NCBI RefSeq assembly: GCF_003576645.1
Contig: NC_044924.1
Span: forward strand, 3,003,471-3,067,470
Length of the DNA: 64,000 bases
Direction of reading: 5' to 3'
DNA from: Ipomoea triloba
Lineage: Eukaryota; Streptophyta; Magnoliopsida; Solanales; Convolvulaceae
Numbering within the stretch: the stretch's first letter is position 1; every line of letters starts with the position of its first letter. A program made the translations under genes and the position numbers. Positions 12,086 through 26,398 of the stretch are shown in pieces. The notes under the pieces were generated by a model. It was given only the letters and a program-made list of their open reading frames with translations, had not been told where the DNA came from and ran no database searches.

Positions 12086-12606
12086 GGTATTGGTGAAAGT
12101 TATTTTTCGAGTTTTCAAACGGATTCTTATTGAATAAAAATATATTCATTTTGTTTTAGATCAATAAGTATATATCATATAAAGGAGAAATAAAAATAAA
12201 ATACTTAGTCCTAACATATGTGATCCATTGGGTAGATCATAATTTATTGAGTGACAAGATATATCTGGAACCAATATCAGTATGCATGAGTAAAACCGAC
12301 CGATCACAAGGATATACACCAAGAAGGCCAATAATTGCGCTTTAGAGCGAAATTAACTTGTAACATTCTAATTACCAAATCAATAGTTCGATCAATTTGA
12401 CTAGAATTATCTGATAGATTCTCATACTATAAAATTACGAGTTTAATTCATATCAATAATGTGAATTGAGATTTATAAAAAAAAATTTAATATGATTTAC
12501 TTATATAATCAGACATAAAAGACAGATGGGACCTTACCTAGTCGTCACTCACCCGAAAAACAAAAAAGAAAAGAAAAGAAGAAAGGAGATAGGTGTGTCA
12601 AATCCG

Positions 12607-12719
12607 TTGACTTGGCTTTTCACATATCGCACGACATTTCGTTTTCATCACGTGGAACTCGCCGCACCGATCGGGCCGGTCCATTTCTTCTACCCCATAA
12701 GTCAAACTCAGTCTTGACT
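12607..12719. promoter_or_regulatory. W-box cluster upstream of the WRKY gene
   Basis: Three TTGACT motifs (W-box consensus TTGACY) lie within 113 bp: 12607-12612 (+), 12700-12705 (-) and 12714-12719 (+). A further TTGACC lies at 13066-13071. They sit about 740-850 bp (and 380 bp) before the WRKY start codon. W-boxes are the DNA targets of WRKY proteins, so auto- or cross-regulation is plausible; this is inference. Confidence 0.4.
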
Positions 12720-13150
12720 CCTTCCCTACCACTGGGCCCATTTGCCACCTGTCACCAACCATGACGCAACTCCTCACTATTCCATTTTTTTCCCCTAATG
12801 CTATTTTACTAAAAAAAATTACTGACATTATGTAAAATAATAAAGTGTGTAAAATATATCAAGATGTCAAATTATTAACTATACATTAAATTATTAAAAC
12901 ATTTACTTACCTAAAATAATCAAGCACCTAAAATATATTAAGATTTTAAATTATTAATGGTAAATTCTGAGCTCTAAAAATAAAATAAATGATATACTCA
13001 TCACGCAACGTATCTTAAATAATATATCTATAATAGTGGAAAATTATAAGTTTATCGGGTTAGTATTGACCCTCTGTTTTACAACCAATAATTATAGTGT
13101 ACCAAAGTTCACACTTCAGAAATTTATTTTCTTATTTTTTATCCTTTTTT

Positions 13151-13186
<36 letters not shown>

Positions 13187-13453
13187 AATATATAAATCTG
13201 ATTCATAAAATTCACCAATATGAAATATAAATGCATACATTTACTTTTGGTCCATATTACAATTTGCTATATTACGACTTTTTGGTCCACATAGCCCTTA
13301 TCTTTTTCGTCATCTATGGGCCTTTTTATACTTCAACACGCTTCTATTGTTAAAGATTTCACACCCTCCTCTTCCCAAAGAAAAAAAATCTGCCATAAAC
13401 TTTTCTTTCATCTCTATCTATCCGGTTTTTGATCTTTCATATCTCTGATTTAC

Positions 13454-16039
13454 ATGGAAAATGGATGGGGGCTAACTCTTGAAAATTCCATCTTTAAGAA
13501 CGGTTTGGGCTCCAGTCGTCCGAGATTTGATACTGCTAACATGTTTCCGGTGAAGAAAGACGACGGCGAGAGGCGGCAGCAGGCGGTTCTAAATGAAGTT
13601 GATTTCTTCTCTGAGAAGAAGAAGCCAGTTGACAGCGGCTTTGTTGTGAAGAAGGAAACATCAAATGATGAACCTCATATCAGGACTGATTTGAATATAA
13701 ACGTAAGTTTCTTATATATATTTTTTTTTAATCTTTAATTTTTGTTATTTATGAGAATATGAACTGAATTTTATGTATTGTTGTGTAGACTGGTCTGCAA
13801 CTTGTGACTGCTAACACCGGAAGTGATCAGTCAACGATAGACGATGGTGTTTCATCGGAAATGGAAGAGCGACGAGTAAAAGATGAGGTTCGTGATATCA
13901 TAAGAAATGATTGAATGGTTTTGAATCCTTTACCGATTCTAATCCGCTTCATTTTACGGGTCATAATTCAGGTTGCAGGATTGCAAGCTGAGCTTGAAAG
14001 AATGAATGGCGAAAATCAAAGATTGAAAGGGATGCTCACTCAAGTCACCAACAATTACACTGCTTTGGAGATGCATCTCGCGGCACTGATGCAGCAGAAG
14101 AAAAATTCAATGGCAGAATGTGCACATGAGGTAATTAAAGTTTTAATTTTTTAAAAGAATTGATTTTCTGACACCTGGTGTCCAAAAAGAACCACTTCAT
14201 AAAAGACAAATTTTACCTAAAATTTGTCATCTAAGAATCAATTGAGCTAAGGTGTGCGGGTAAATAATTGATTTTCTATTATTATAGATTGATTAGGACT
14301 GGGTTCTAATCCTATTGGTGTCGTTTAGGTTGTGGACAGGAAATCCGAGGAAAAGAAATATGAGAAAGAAGGAAGCACGGTTCCTAGACAATTCTTGGAC
14401 CTGGGCCCCAGTGGTCTTACTGGCGCTGAGCAAACAGACGAGCCGACTCACTCTCCGACCACCTCATCGGAAGAAAAAACAATCTCCGCTTCGCCGAGGA
14501 ACAACGTGGATTCATCAAAGCACAAACGTTCTGCGAGGGAAGAAAGCCCAGATTTGGAAAGCTGGAATCCTAACAAAGCTCCCAAATCCATAATTTCTTC
14601 TTCTTCTTCAAGGCCAGTTGATGATCAGCAAGCTTCTACTGATGCTACCATGAGGAAAGCCCGTGTTTCTGTCCGTGCCCGATCTGAAGCCCCCATGGTA
14701 TGTATTAGATCATAATATATATAAATAATAAATGTGTAGTCTCCAGTTTTTTTTATTATGTGACTGATGTATGGATGGGGTGATTAATTATTGTGAATTT
14801 TACAGATTAGTGATGGGTGTCAATGGAGGAAATATGGACAGAAAATGGCTAAAGGAAACCCATGTCCACGGGCTTATTATAGATGCACCATGGCTGTTGC
14901 TTGTCCCGTTCGCAAACAAGTATGTTTCATGTATTATTGTTTTGATACATTAGGTTTCTAACCTAATTCTAGACCCTCAGAACTCCTAATCAAGAGTTAC
15001 TAGAAGAGGCAAATAGGAAGTTGCCCAAACAGTCTCTCAATCAATATCTGTAGTTGACTTTGTGCAATGTGCACAAGAAAGCATTATTTTTTCGGTTGAA
15101 TCCCCAATCCTAAGAGACCTCGCCATCGATCCCGGCCTGAACATCTGAGGATGTAAATCATAGTAGCTCAGGTTAAATCTTTGCATACTATATATAAGGA
15201 GCCCCTCACTTTGAATGGTTGCTCTCAAGCTGCCAAACTGGTGTTACTAAGCTGCCAAACTGGTGATACTAGATCCTTGATTAATTGAGCTGTCAATGGG
15301 ACCAGAAGAGAGCATTATTGTTTTGATTGATTGTTGAATTATGGATCAATTTAGACCTAATAAGAATTTGTGCGTTTTTTCATAGGTGCAAAGGTGTGCT
15401 GAGGATCGGACCATTTTGACCACCACATATGAAGGCACACACAACCATCCTCTCCCGCCGGCAGCCATGGCCATGGCGTCAACCACCTCCGCCGCCGCGA
15501 ATATGCTGCTTTCCGGCTCCATGCCCAGCGGTGATATGATGATGAATCCAAATTTTCTTGCAAGGGCAATTCTCCCATGCTCTTCTAGCGTGGCCACAAT
15601 TTCCGCTTCCGCACCATTCCCCACTGTCACTCTGGACCTCACCCAAACCCCCACCTCCCTTCCTAATTACCCTAGACTCCCTCCCTCCCAATTCCCCGGC
15701 GCCGGCGCCCCTCATAGCCTTCCAGGTTTCGCTGTAACCCCGCCGCAATTGTTTGGGCAGGGCTTATATTCTCAGTCCAAGTTTTCTGGGCTTCAAGTTT
15801 CTCATGAAGCGCAACACCCACTCCTCCCGCCTGCACACCCTTCTTTATCCGACACCTTGAGCGCCGCCACGGCCGCTATAACCGCCGATCCCAACTTCAC
15901 CGCCGCTCTCGCCGCCGCCATCTCTTCTATCCTCAACGGTTCACAGCCAAACATTGTTAATAGCACCAATAATAATACCACCGCAACGGCCAATGCACCC
16001 AATAGTAACCCTACAAACAATTGCAACAAAACGCACTAG
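13454..16039 (+). CDS. WRKY transcription factor, group IIb (WRKY6/31/42/47-like), six exons
   Basis: Exons are 13454-13702, 13789-13887, 13972-14130, 14329-14697, 14806-14919 and 15386-16039; all junctions are GT/AG and in phase, giving 547 residues. Exon 3 encodes a heptad-leucine coiled coil (about residues 118-155) typical of group IIb. The WRKY domain has WRKYGQK at 299-305 and a zinc finger C-X5-C-X23-H-X-H (C319, C325, H349, H351). The last intron falls after VRKQ, before VQR, the intron position known for groups IIa and IIb. Before the domain, [16 protein letters not shown] matches a IIb signature. The tail is Ala/Ser/Thr/Asn-rich and contains [17 protein letters not shown], also conserved in IIb. 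It should be a nuclear regulator binding W-boxes, usually in stress, senescence or nutrient responses; the exact orthologue cannot be named from sequence alone. A possible TATA element lies at 13323-13330. Confidence 0.95.
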
Positions 16040-17692
16040 CTGTTTCTTGGACATGGAAAAGTTTTATGCTTCATTACTTTTCTTTCTTCTTTTTTTTTTT
16101 GTAATATTTAATGTTAATTAGTTTTGTTATTTTTATATTTATATATATTTTTGGTGGGGGTGTTAGAGAGAGATACATAGAGGATGAGCATGAGGACTTA
16201 GGATACACATATTTTTGATTCTTTGGTATATTGTTACATACCTAAGAATAATATGCTTTTCGTCCGGTGTAAAAATTATACATCCAGTGGATTATGTTGT
16301 TGTTTAAATGCTTGTCTTTTTATATTTACAGGCAATATTTCAGGTGAGTACATGTTTAAGAAAACAGTGAATTTTCTATGTATTACTATTGGAGTTCGAA
16401 CCTGTAACATCCCAGAACGAGAAAACAATGAAACTAAAACAATTATCTAAACAACTTTTTAAAAATTTAATCATATCATATTTTTTTTGTTTGTTTGGAG
16501 TGGTGAGACTGTTTAGACAAAATATATATGAAAGGGGAAAAAATAGATTCAAGTATGAATACAAATAACAAAAGACCAATCAAAAGGTTTGAATATTGAA
16601 AAAGTATTATTGTTTTATTGCTTAAAATAAAATCTAAATCAATCAAAAATTAAATTTATATAAAAAATGAAAGAAAAAAAAAAAAAGAAAAGGGAAAAAT
16701 TCTGCCAAGCTATTCTATGCATATTAATGGAGTCAACAACTACGGCCGTGGTTTCGAAGCGTAAGGAGTAATTAATTTGAGACTTTTTATAGAGCAGAAG
16801 ATACATGGAAGACTGCAACGGACCTCCACGCAACTTCCTACCCACATACCCTGCCATTCATTTTCATGACCTTAATATACGGAGTAATAGTTTATAGAGT
16901 AGCGCAAATAATCAACCAATTAATATTTACTCTTATTTTTAGTGACAGAATAAATTTGAATTTTAATGAAAACTTGACTAATTAAGGCCAAATTATAGTT
17001 AAACTAGGCCTGCCAATAACGAAAGCGTCAAAGAGAGTGTTTGCATGAATTGAAAATCAGGACACCGAACAAAAGGACACGACTAAAAATAATTCTCCTC
17101 AAACCTACCAAATAAGGCCGGATGCTGTATTAAGTTTTCTTATATTATGTTTGGTAAAATAAATAAAAGTATAATTGTAATTAAATAAAATAGAGTGGGT
17201 AAACAATAGAATGCTTTTAAATTCAAAATTTAATAGGGAGAGTCGGAGAATAAAGATATTAAAATTGAGATTAATAAAAGCTGAGATGGATGAGCAGAGC
17301 AGTGTGGAAGGTGGATCGCCGTAGGTAAGGATTGATTAAAAAAATGGAGAAGTCAGATACGTTATTGACTTCCGTGCACATCAAAGACGTCAGCACTCTC
17401 ATGATGTGCCAACCAATCATGTGCCCAATTAATTAATAAACACCCACAAAGCTAGATAGATGCTGCTGGAATACGCGTATTTTTCTTTTATTTTTTTGTG
17501 TACTAAGTAATTTTAGAAAATGATGTATTGTCTAATTATTCTCAACTTGTTTCTGATCCTTTCTCTATTTTGTGGCTCAAATTTCTTTTGTTTGATTATT
17601 CTTATGGCCTGAACTACCGCTATGTGTATTGTGTAATTATTTCATCATCCAACCGCCACCTTTTAAAGAAAGTATAATACAATGTGTAACAC

Positions 17693-17850
17693 TGGTGTGA
17701 GACCGCATCACAAGTCTCAATCTATGAGACGGTCAGCTCTTTGATTGATTGGTCAAATTTTGATTAATGGACAAGATTTAAACATTATTAATCAAAGATT
17801 CGACCCGTCTCACAAATTAAGACCCGTGAGACGGTCTCACACAAGTTTTT
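17693..17850. mobile_element. Small foldback element (MITE-like) with GTGTGAGACC ends
   Basis: The left end reads GGTGTGAGACCGCATCAC and the right end is its near reverse complement (GTGAGACGGTCTCACAC). Inner segments also pair (TTTGATTAAT against ATTAATCAAA). Related sequence with the same termini occurs at 20240-20303. No coding content. Confidence 0.55.
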
Positions 17851-18899
17851 GCTTAAGACTATTACATGCCAAAATAATGATAATTCAATCAAATTGATCT
17901 AAATGCTCACTTGGTAATCACAATATTACAAGTTTGATTCTTAACGAGAGCGACGTACTACCATTTTTGTGGTCATTTACTGGTTAGGGTCACAAGGAGG
18001 GGTGTACTTAGTGCACATCCTGGAGTAGTGGCTTTTGATTTCTCTCGTCATTCAACCAATTAAATAATATCACTTCAGGATCCTGAAAAGGAGTAACCGA
18101 AGAGGTGAAACATGAATCTTGTATTAGAAAGTCACGAGTTTCATTTGTAAATACTCTCTTCGTCAAGTCCATATCACAAGATTTTTATAGTGCGATTATC
18201 TCTCATGTGTAGTTAGTTACAAGTTATTAATTAAATAGGAGCAAGTTTACCCAATGGCCAATGTGCACACTCAGATATCAATTGTAGGTTTACCTTATCC
18301 CTCCAAAAAAAAAATTTGTCTTCCCATTTCTATATGCTAGATATTTAGATATATCAAAATTACTTCCATTGACAATTTGGTAAAAACAGTGGGTAGACCA
18401 AAACATATTGAACATGCGGCTGTCATAAGACTTTGTGTGCAGGTTCATTTGAAGCAATAGTTGATTAGACCAAACCAACATTAGACCACATTTGAACCAA
18501 TAATAAGCTCATGATTTTGGTGAACCTAGGACTACAAAGTCAGCAGACAAACTGACAAAGATTCCATTTAACATTGGGCCATACTGTTGTCCACTGCTAT
18601 GGGGATGGCCGGATGGGATTGGATTCCCATTTAAAGCCCATACATACACAGACAAACATCAGTTCTGTGTTTTCATGTCTACAGCCCAACAAGGATCTTG
18701 GTCTTCACTTGTTGCTGGGCTGATACAATGAGGATGTTGCGTTTGAAAAGGTTGCATTCAGTTCCCTCCACTATTCTGTCGGGTTGAGGTGCACAAATTT
18801 TACGTGGATCATGGTTCAAAACAGTGCCGTTCTTTTAATGAAAAGAAACGGCACTTGTTCCGTGCCGTTTTGCGTCGTTCCGCGTAAAATAACTATATT

Positions 18900-19290
18900 T
18901 GTATAACATATTTAGTTTCATTTTATATATACACTGAAGTTTCATTTTTAACACAACTACAGTTTTATTTCGATATATCTACAGTTTTATTTGACATTAT
19001 AAACTCAAATATGTGAAACTGTTATTCAGTTTCATTTTATATACACTGTAGTTTCATTACAACACAACTACTGTATCATTTCGATATAACTACAGTTTCA
19101 TTGGACACTATACATTCAAATATGTGAAATTGCTATTCAGTTTCATTTTATATACACTGCAGTTTCATTTCAACACAACTATAATATCATTTCGATATAA
19201 CTACAGTTTCATTTGATAATATAAAAATAATATGTGATATAGTTTCATTTTAAATACACTATAATTTCATTTGGTAATTAACACACCAAA
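18900..19290. repeat. Minisatellite, ~120-bp unit, about three and a half copies
   Basis: Repeated phrases are CAGTTTCATTTTATATACAC, CAACACAACTA, TCATTTCGATATAACTACAG and TCAAATATGTGAAA, in the same order with a period of about 120 bp. The same unit, in opposite orientation and more diverged, occurs at 44060-44480. The array lies between two similar phrases (GGATCATGGTTCA around 18806 and GGATCATGGTCCA around 19355), which may be the ends of a larger element. Confidence 0.75.
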
Positions 19291-19978
19291 AATACAGGCT
19301 CCGATAAGATCTAGCGGTAACCATTTCTTTATTTAAAGAAATAACGTAGTTTTTGGATCATGGTCCACGATATAACGACAGGTTTTGGTGCTTGTGGGCA
19401 AGGTTACGTTGCAGTTAGTGGAATGGTTACGAGATGTTGTGTACACGCCTAATGATATGTCATCGCCAGACATTATATTCAGGCAATAATATAATGGCGG
19501 TTGCCATCTTTACACACAATTCATGCAATGCCTCCTTGCCCTTGCCTTTCTCTTGTTAGCTATCTCGTGTAACGTAACGACATCTTTATTAACAACTAAC
19601 GTCCTGCCTTTAAATCTCTCTTTTATCCTTCTTTGGGGTTTTTCATACCTAAGTTGTTCATTTTGGAATTTCTCATCGTCACGTTGAATCAATGAACATT
19701 TTTTTTAATCCATATGATTGCAACATGCATCATCTTTGAATTTGATATGGATCATATGGAATACATAATAATTAAAGTTTCAAACTTGAGAAAAGTGGTG
19801 TGACGTGGTTATGTTCCGTCTTAATTTCGGAGAAAGCTAACATTTACCTAGTGTTCAATCTCTAGAGTTTCATACCAACTGTTCAAAACTACTAGGTATT
19901 TCTTATTGATTATTTAAATAATTTACTTTAACTTCTTGATTCTAACTTAATTATATGACACATTATTTGATAAAGGGT

Positions 19979-20303
19979 CACACTTATGTGAAAATGCGTA
20001 AGAGGGTCGAACACGTCGGACCAACATGAAAATGTAATACTTATACTGAAAAATGTAATACTAATTAGGAATAAAGTGTTTTGTTACTTATATAAGATAA
20101 ATTGTACTCTGGTAATAATATTTTTGAGAACAAATGTAATACTTTTACATTTTGATGTAAAAGTATTACATTTTTTCCTTATAAGTAATAAATATTTTAT
20201 TTATTATTAGTATTACATTTTGCAGTATAAATATTACATTATTTGACCTTGATCCGACTCGTCTCACGGACAAAGATTCGTAAATGGTCTCACACAAGTT
20301 TAA
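19979..20303. mobile_element. Long inverted-repeat (foldback) element with perfect 19-bp central hairpin
   Basis: The centre is a perfect 19-bp hairpin (arms 20132-20150 and 20155-20173, loop TTTG). The flanking 100 bp on each side also pair (the left GTAATACTTATACTG matches the right CAGTATAAATATTAC in reverse complement). Its outer right end, GGTCTCACACAAGTTT, matches the element at 17693-17850. No gene. Confidence 0.6.
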
Positions 20304-21097
20304 AATGATAAAAAAAAATAAAAAAGAGCTTACAAGATATAAACGATTGACTCTGTGAGTGAACAAATTCACTAGAAATTGAACGCATGACCTCTCACAC
20401 CTCTCACTTAGGAGAGCCACAACTATATTGCTTAATCACAAGGTCTTTGGCGACGACAACAACACTAGTAAGGTGAGAGTTCCTACTCCTATCACAAACG
20501 TCAGATGTTTGGATTGGTTTTAATTTTCAAGATATTGTTCATGACAAAATTTAAGAATTTGGGTTATTAAAAAAAACAGAAAAAAGAAATGGAAAAAGGA
20601 AGATGTCCACCAAAAGCAAATGTTGCGTGCAAGTGTCACAAATATGGGACACGTTTAGGAGTCCGTTACGCCTTACGCTTTTGCCTACCCCCACTTTTCC
20701 CGTCGTTTTCCGGCACCATAATCCATCCTTATCACCGACCTACTCTCTTCCCTTTTTCCTCCTCACCGTACGATCTCTGTTCTACGGCCCTGATTTCACC
20801 CCACGTCCCTCTGCTATTGTTCCTTCCTTGTGTACCCAAAACGAGCATCTCCTGATTTCTACCCTCCACCTTTGCTCCACTCCTTTAGGCTTTATACTCC
20901 GTATCATTTATAAAATTTTTATTCATTAATTATTCGTGACTAGCCAGGCAAAGATTTTTGATATGTTTTATAAAAATAGAAATACAATATAAATACATTA
21001 GAGATCAGAAACTCAGAATAAACATTACCTAGTTACCTAGTAGGCTAGTACTGTTAGACGTGGAGTGTAACCATTATTTTAATAAATATTTATTAGC

Positions 21098-21110
21098 TAT
21101 ATATATATAC
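21098..21110 (+). promoter_or_regulatory. TATA box of the aspartic proteinase gene
   Basis: TATATATATATAC lies about 85-100 bp before the splice donor of a noncoding first exon. Position and composition fit a plant TATA element. Confidence 0.55.
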
Positions 21111-21195
21111 GCGGCATATCTAAGCACTTCATATTCTCTAAAGATTCCCAATATATCCACCCTTGGTCTCTTGAAGAGTCTTGCTTGTCTAATCG

Positions 21196-21665
21196 GTGAG
21201 TTCTTGTAATTAGGTTGTTAATTGGATGCTGTATATTTCTATATTGATAGATAGATTATGATTGCATAACGAGGACTAATGAGTTTCATCAGTCTTGTGT
21301 TTCTGTAAACAAAAAAAAAAAGTTGTGATCTTTGAAGGTAGTTTCGTTCATTGGTGCATGCATGTCACTTTGATGATTAGTATTTTCTGGGCTTTCTGTT
21401 ACATAATTCTGTGCGTCAGTAGTTTTGTCCGATAATGTCTGGTTTCAAGTGGAACCTGGTTTGACTACCATTGCTTTCACTCTTATCGGTTTCTAAGGTT
21501 TACTTGTCAAGAAAGATTTTCCGGTCTGGGATTAACAATGCTTCCATATTTCAGACAATCTTCATTATATTACTGAAAAAGGATTTTTTTTAATGATGTA
21601 TGATCTTTAATTTCTGAATTGGTTAGCAGTTGAATATGCGGTTAAGGATTTTGTGTGAATTTTAG
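21196..21665 (+). promoter_or_regulatory. 5'-UTR leader intron of the aspartic proteinase gene
   Basis: A donor AATCG|GTGAGTTCTTG after 21195 and an acceptor TTTTAG ending at 21665 enclose a 470-bp U-rich intron. The coding ATG follows six bases later (21672). First-intron placement in the leader is common in plant housekeeping genes and often raises expression. Confidence 0.7.
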
Positions 21666-24399
<2,734 letters not shown>

Positions 24400-24977
24400 T
24401 GCCCCACCCCCATTATTCATTTTCTTGGTGAATGGCATTATCTAATATGAGTGGTTTAAGTAGCTAGATAGATGTACTTGCGAATCTGGGCATAGACATT
24501 TGTAAACTATGATTATGGTGTTGGTCCTAAAAAATACTTGTAATTTGTGTGTGTCTCTCTCTCTTTTTAACTTTACCAAGAAGTACATTTGTATAATAAT
24601 TTCTTTGTACTATATATGTTTGATTACTACTGTAATTATCTATTTTTAATTACATCCAATATTTATAATAAGCTTTAATTTGCCCATCAAGTAGGACAGA
24701 ATAAAAGACAGAAGATGAAACAAAACCTCATCTTGTTGTATGTATGATCTCATCAGGAATATAATATATCTCAATCAAAAAAATTCTGTAAAGATATGTT
24801 TTCATGAATAATTGATTGATTGTATTCTCTACTCAATTACACCTGAGACTTATGTACATTCATTCGTTTGCTTTCTAAGTTTAACTCCCAGTAAAAGCTG
24901 TTTCTCTATGGGGTTCAGTAACTGCTACATACAGGTTTTCGATTCTCCCGAAAATTGTCTATGGGAAAGAAATTAAA
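24400..24977. other. Convergent 3' intergenic region
   Basis: This 578-bp AT-rich stretch holds the 3' ends of two convergent genes. Possible polyadenylation-type AATAAA-like signals occur, but I cannot assign exact ends. Confidence 0.5.
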
Positions 24978-26246
24978 TTAGAAAAGCTTGCTCCCAAACT
25001 CGTCAATGTCTTGTTTCTTGTGGGAAGATTTAGCTGCAAGATCTCTGAGCTCTGAAAGGCTCCTTCCAAGCTTCAAAGCCACCTTCATTTCAAAAACTTC
25101 ACCATTTTCCCTTCTCTCCATGTCCTTTTCACTAAGGTTTGAGTCTATGGATTGTTCAATGAGCTGAAAGAAGCCGGCATTGCACCTATACATCTCGAAC
25201 ACCATTCCCACTTGTCCGCCGTGCTGGAATGTGTTCACAACGCTGGCTAACGCCCCCGCCGTGACTCCCAGGATTGCAGCCCAGGAAGATGATCCAACCA
25301 GGCAAGATCCCACTGCGCCCAAGCTAGTTAGTAGAGGGCCTGAAATGGCTAAAATTTTGTTGATTTTCAAGGCTTTTTGGCCTAGTCTTAGGTAGTCTTC
25401 TTTATCTTTTACTCTCAGAACTTGTGTGATTTCTTTCAGGTCGTCCTCCAGTTTCCCGTTCCAGCCGTTCCAGTCGTTGTTGTTGTTTCCTCCGATTCTC
25501 CGGGCCGGTCTCCGGCGCTGCTCCGGCCACCAGACGGCCGGCTCCGCCGTCTCCGGGAATTTCTCGAGCATGGCTCCGAGGAGGGGCAGAGGGAAGGCCC
25601 TGTCCAGAGCCAAAACTCTCTCCATCGCATCTTTAACATCGCTAACCGTGGGGTGACCGATTGACAACGTTGTTTGGATTTCGTTGTACAGATTCTTGAA
25701 AAGCCTCGTCGCGTTTCGTTGCTCTTCAACCAACTGGGACGGTTGGATTTTGTTCATGATTGTGAGCATCCCCGTCGCTCCTAAGTACATTAGGGTGGAG
25801 GAGAGCTTGAGCGCCACCTCGGCTCCGCCGCCGGCGGCGATTCCGGCCATTGCGGCGGCGGCGAGAATAATCCCGTTGATGGAGGTCAACAATAGACTGT
25901 TCCAATTGTCTCTTTGTTCCCCAATGTTTTTGTGCATCTCCACTCTATCCGCAACCGCTTCCAAGATGGCGTAAAGTTTGGCGACAACTAACGGATCAGG
26001 ACGGGCGTTGACCTGGTCAACCGTCCTTGTTGGCCGGAGGTTTTCGGTTATGGGGGTAAACCCGGTACTTTTCAACCCTAATTCCTCTACCAATCCTTTT
26101 GTCTGAAGAGTGGGGAGGGAGATGTTAGTTCTCCTCCCAATTCTGGGGAAATTAATGGCCGCTCTGATCGGTTTTCTCTGTGAAAATGAGGTAGAAGAAG
26201 AAGATGATGATGAAATCAAGAAGCTTGAAGATTGAACACCTGCCAT
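24978..26246 (-). CDS. Intronless plastid-targeted protein of the At4g22030-like family (often labelled 'probable F-box protein')
   Basis: A single 422-residue reading frame. The N-terminus is Ser/Thr-rich, basic and lacks acids for about 55 residues, as in a chloroplast transit peptide. The core contains a motif I recognise from the At4g22030 family (MHKNIGEQRDNWNSLLLTSI, residues 104-123), three hydrophobic segments (about 117-138, 146-167 and 298-335), and a Trp/Arg/Pro-rich and Asn-rich linker at 239-264. I see no F-box at the N-terminus, where one would be expected, so the common database label is doubtful. The hydrophobic segments suggest a membrane-associated plastid protein of unknown role. 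The ATG at 26246 is the first in frame and sits about 145 bp below a TATA box. Confidence 0.8.
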   Translation of the reverse strand: MAGVQSSSFLISSSSSSSTSFSQRKPIRAAINFPRIGRRTNISLPTLQTKGLVEELGLKSTGFTPITENLRPTRTVDQVNARPDPLVVAKLYAILEAVADRVEMHKNIGEQRDNWNSLLLTSINGIILAAAAMAGIAAGGGAEVALKLSSTLMYLGATGMLTIMNKIQPSQLVEEQRNATRLFKNLYNEIQTTLSIGHPTVSDVKDAMERVLALDRAFPLPLLGAMLEKFPETAEPAVWWPEQRRRPARRIGGNNNNDWNGWNGKLEDDLKEITQVLRVKDKEDYLRLGQKALKINKILAISGPLLTSLGAVGSCLVGSSSWAAILGVTAGALASVVNTFQHGGQVGMVFEMYRCNAGFFQLIEQSIDSNLSEKDMERRENGEVFEMKVALKLGRSLSELRDLAAKSSHKKQDIDEFGSKLF

Positions 26247-26390
26247 TATATATGATCTGTCTGAGCTTGATTTAGGGTGAAGAAGATCAGAGAAGCAAAA
26301 GTGTGAGTCTTTGGAGATGAGATGATTCTGGGAGATGTGGTGAATGGTTTGGTGGGTGAATGGAGAATCTTGGATGACATTTATATAGAC

Positions 26391-26398
26391 AGGCTTGA
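26391..26398 (-). promoter_or_regulatory. TATA box of the At4g22030-like gene
   Basis: CTATATAA on the minus strand, 145 bp before the ATG, in an otherwise unremarkable sequence. Confidence 0.6.

Larger units (their letters stand above)
9081..13300. other. 4.2-kb AT-rich intergenic region
   Basis: I see no gene here. It holds A/T homopolymers, a purine-rich stretch at 11423-11460, a GT/TGG-rich low-complexity stretch at 11904-12085, a possible tRNA-like fragment near 10865-10960 (minus-strand motif GGGTTCGAGTTC, B-box-like, around 10929-10940), the W-box cluster at 12607-12719, and a (TA)n tract at 13155-13184. The last 700 bp is presumably the WRKY promoter. Confidence 0.5.
16040..21097. 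other. 5-kb intergenic region rich in small elements
   Basis: No gene found. Recognisable contents are listed separately: a foldback element at 17693-17850, a ~120-bp minisatellite at 18900-19290 and a second foldback at 19979-20303. The stretch 20600-20880 is GC-richer and pyrimidine-rich on the plus strand. It lies within 500 bp of the protease TATA box and could be distal promoter, but I see no supportable reading frame. Confidence 0.5.

Noticed and set aside
11916..12149. His/Thr/Pro-rich open frame on the minus strand
   Set aside because: Falls on the TGG/GTT low-complexity tract; composition artefact.
14771..14953. Alternative frame over WRKY exon 5
   Set aside because: Out of phase with the WRKYGQK-coding exon; shadow of the real gene.
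20589..20929. Open frames upstream of the aspartic proteinase gene
   Set aside because: Two overlapping frames in a pyrimidine-rich promoter-like stretch; no recognisable domain, no splice support.
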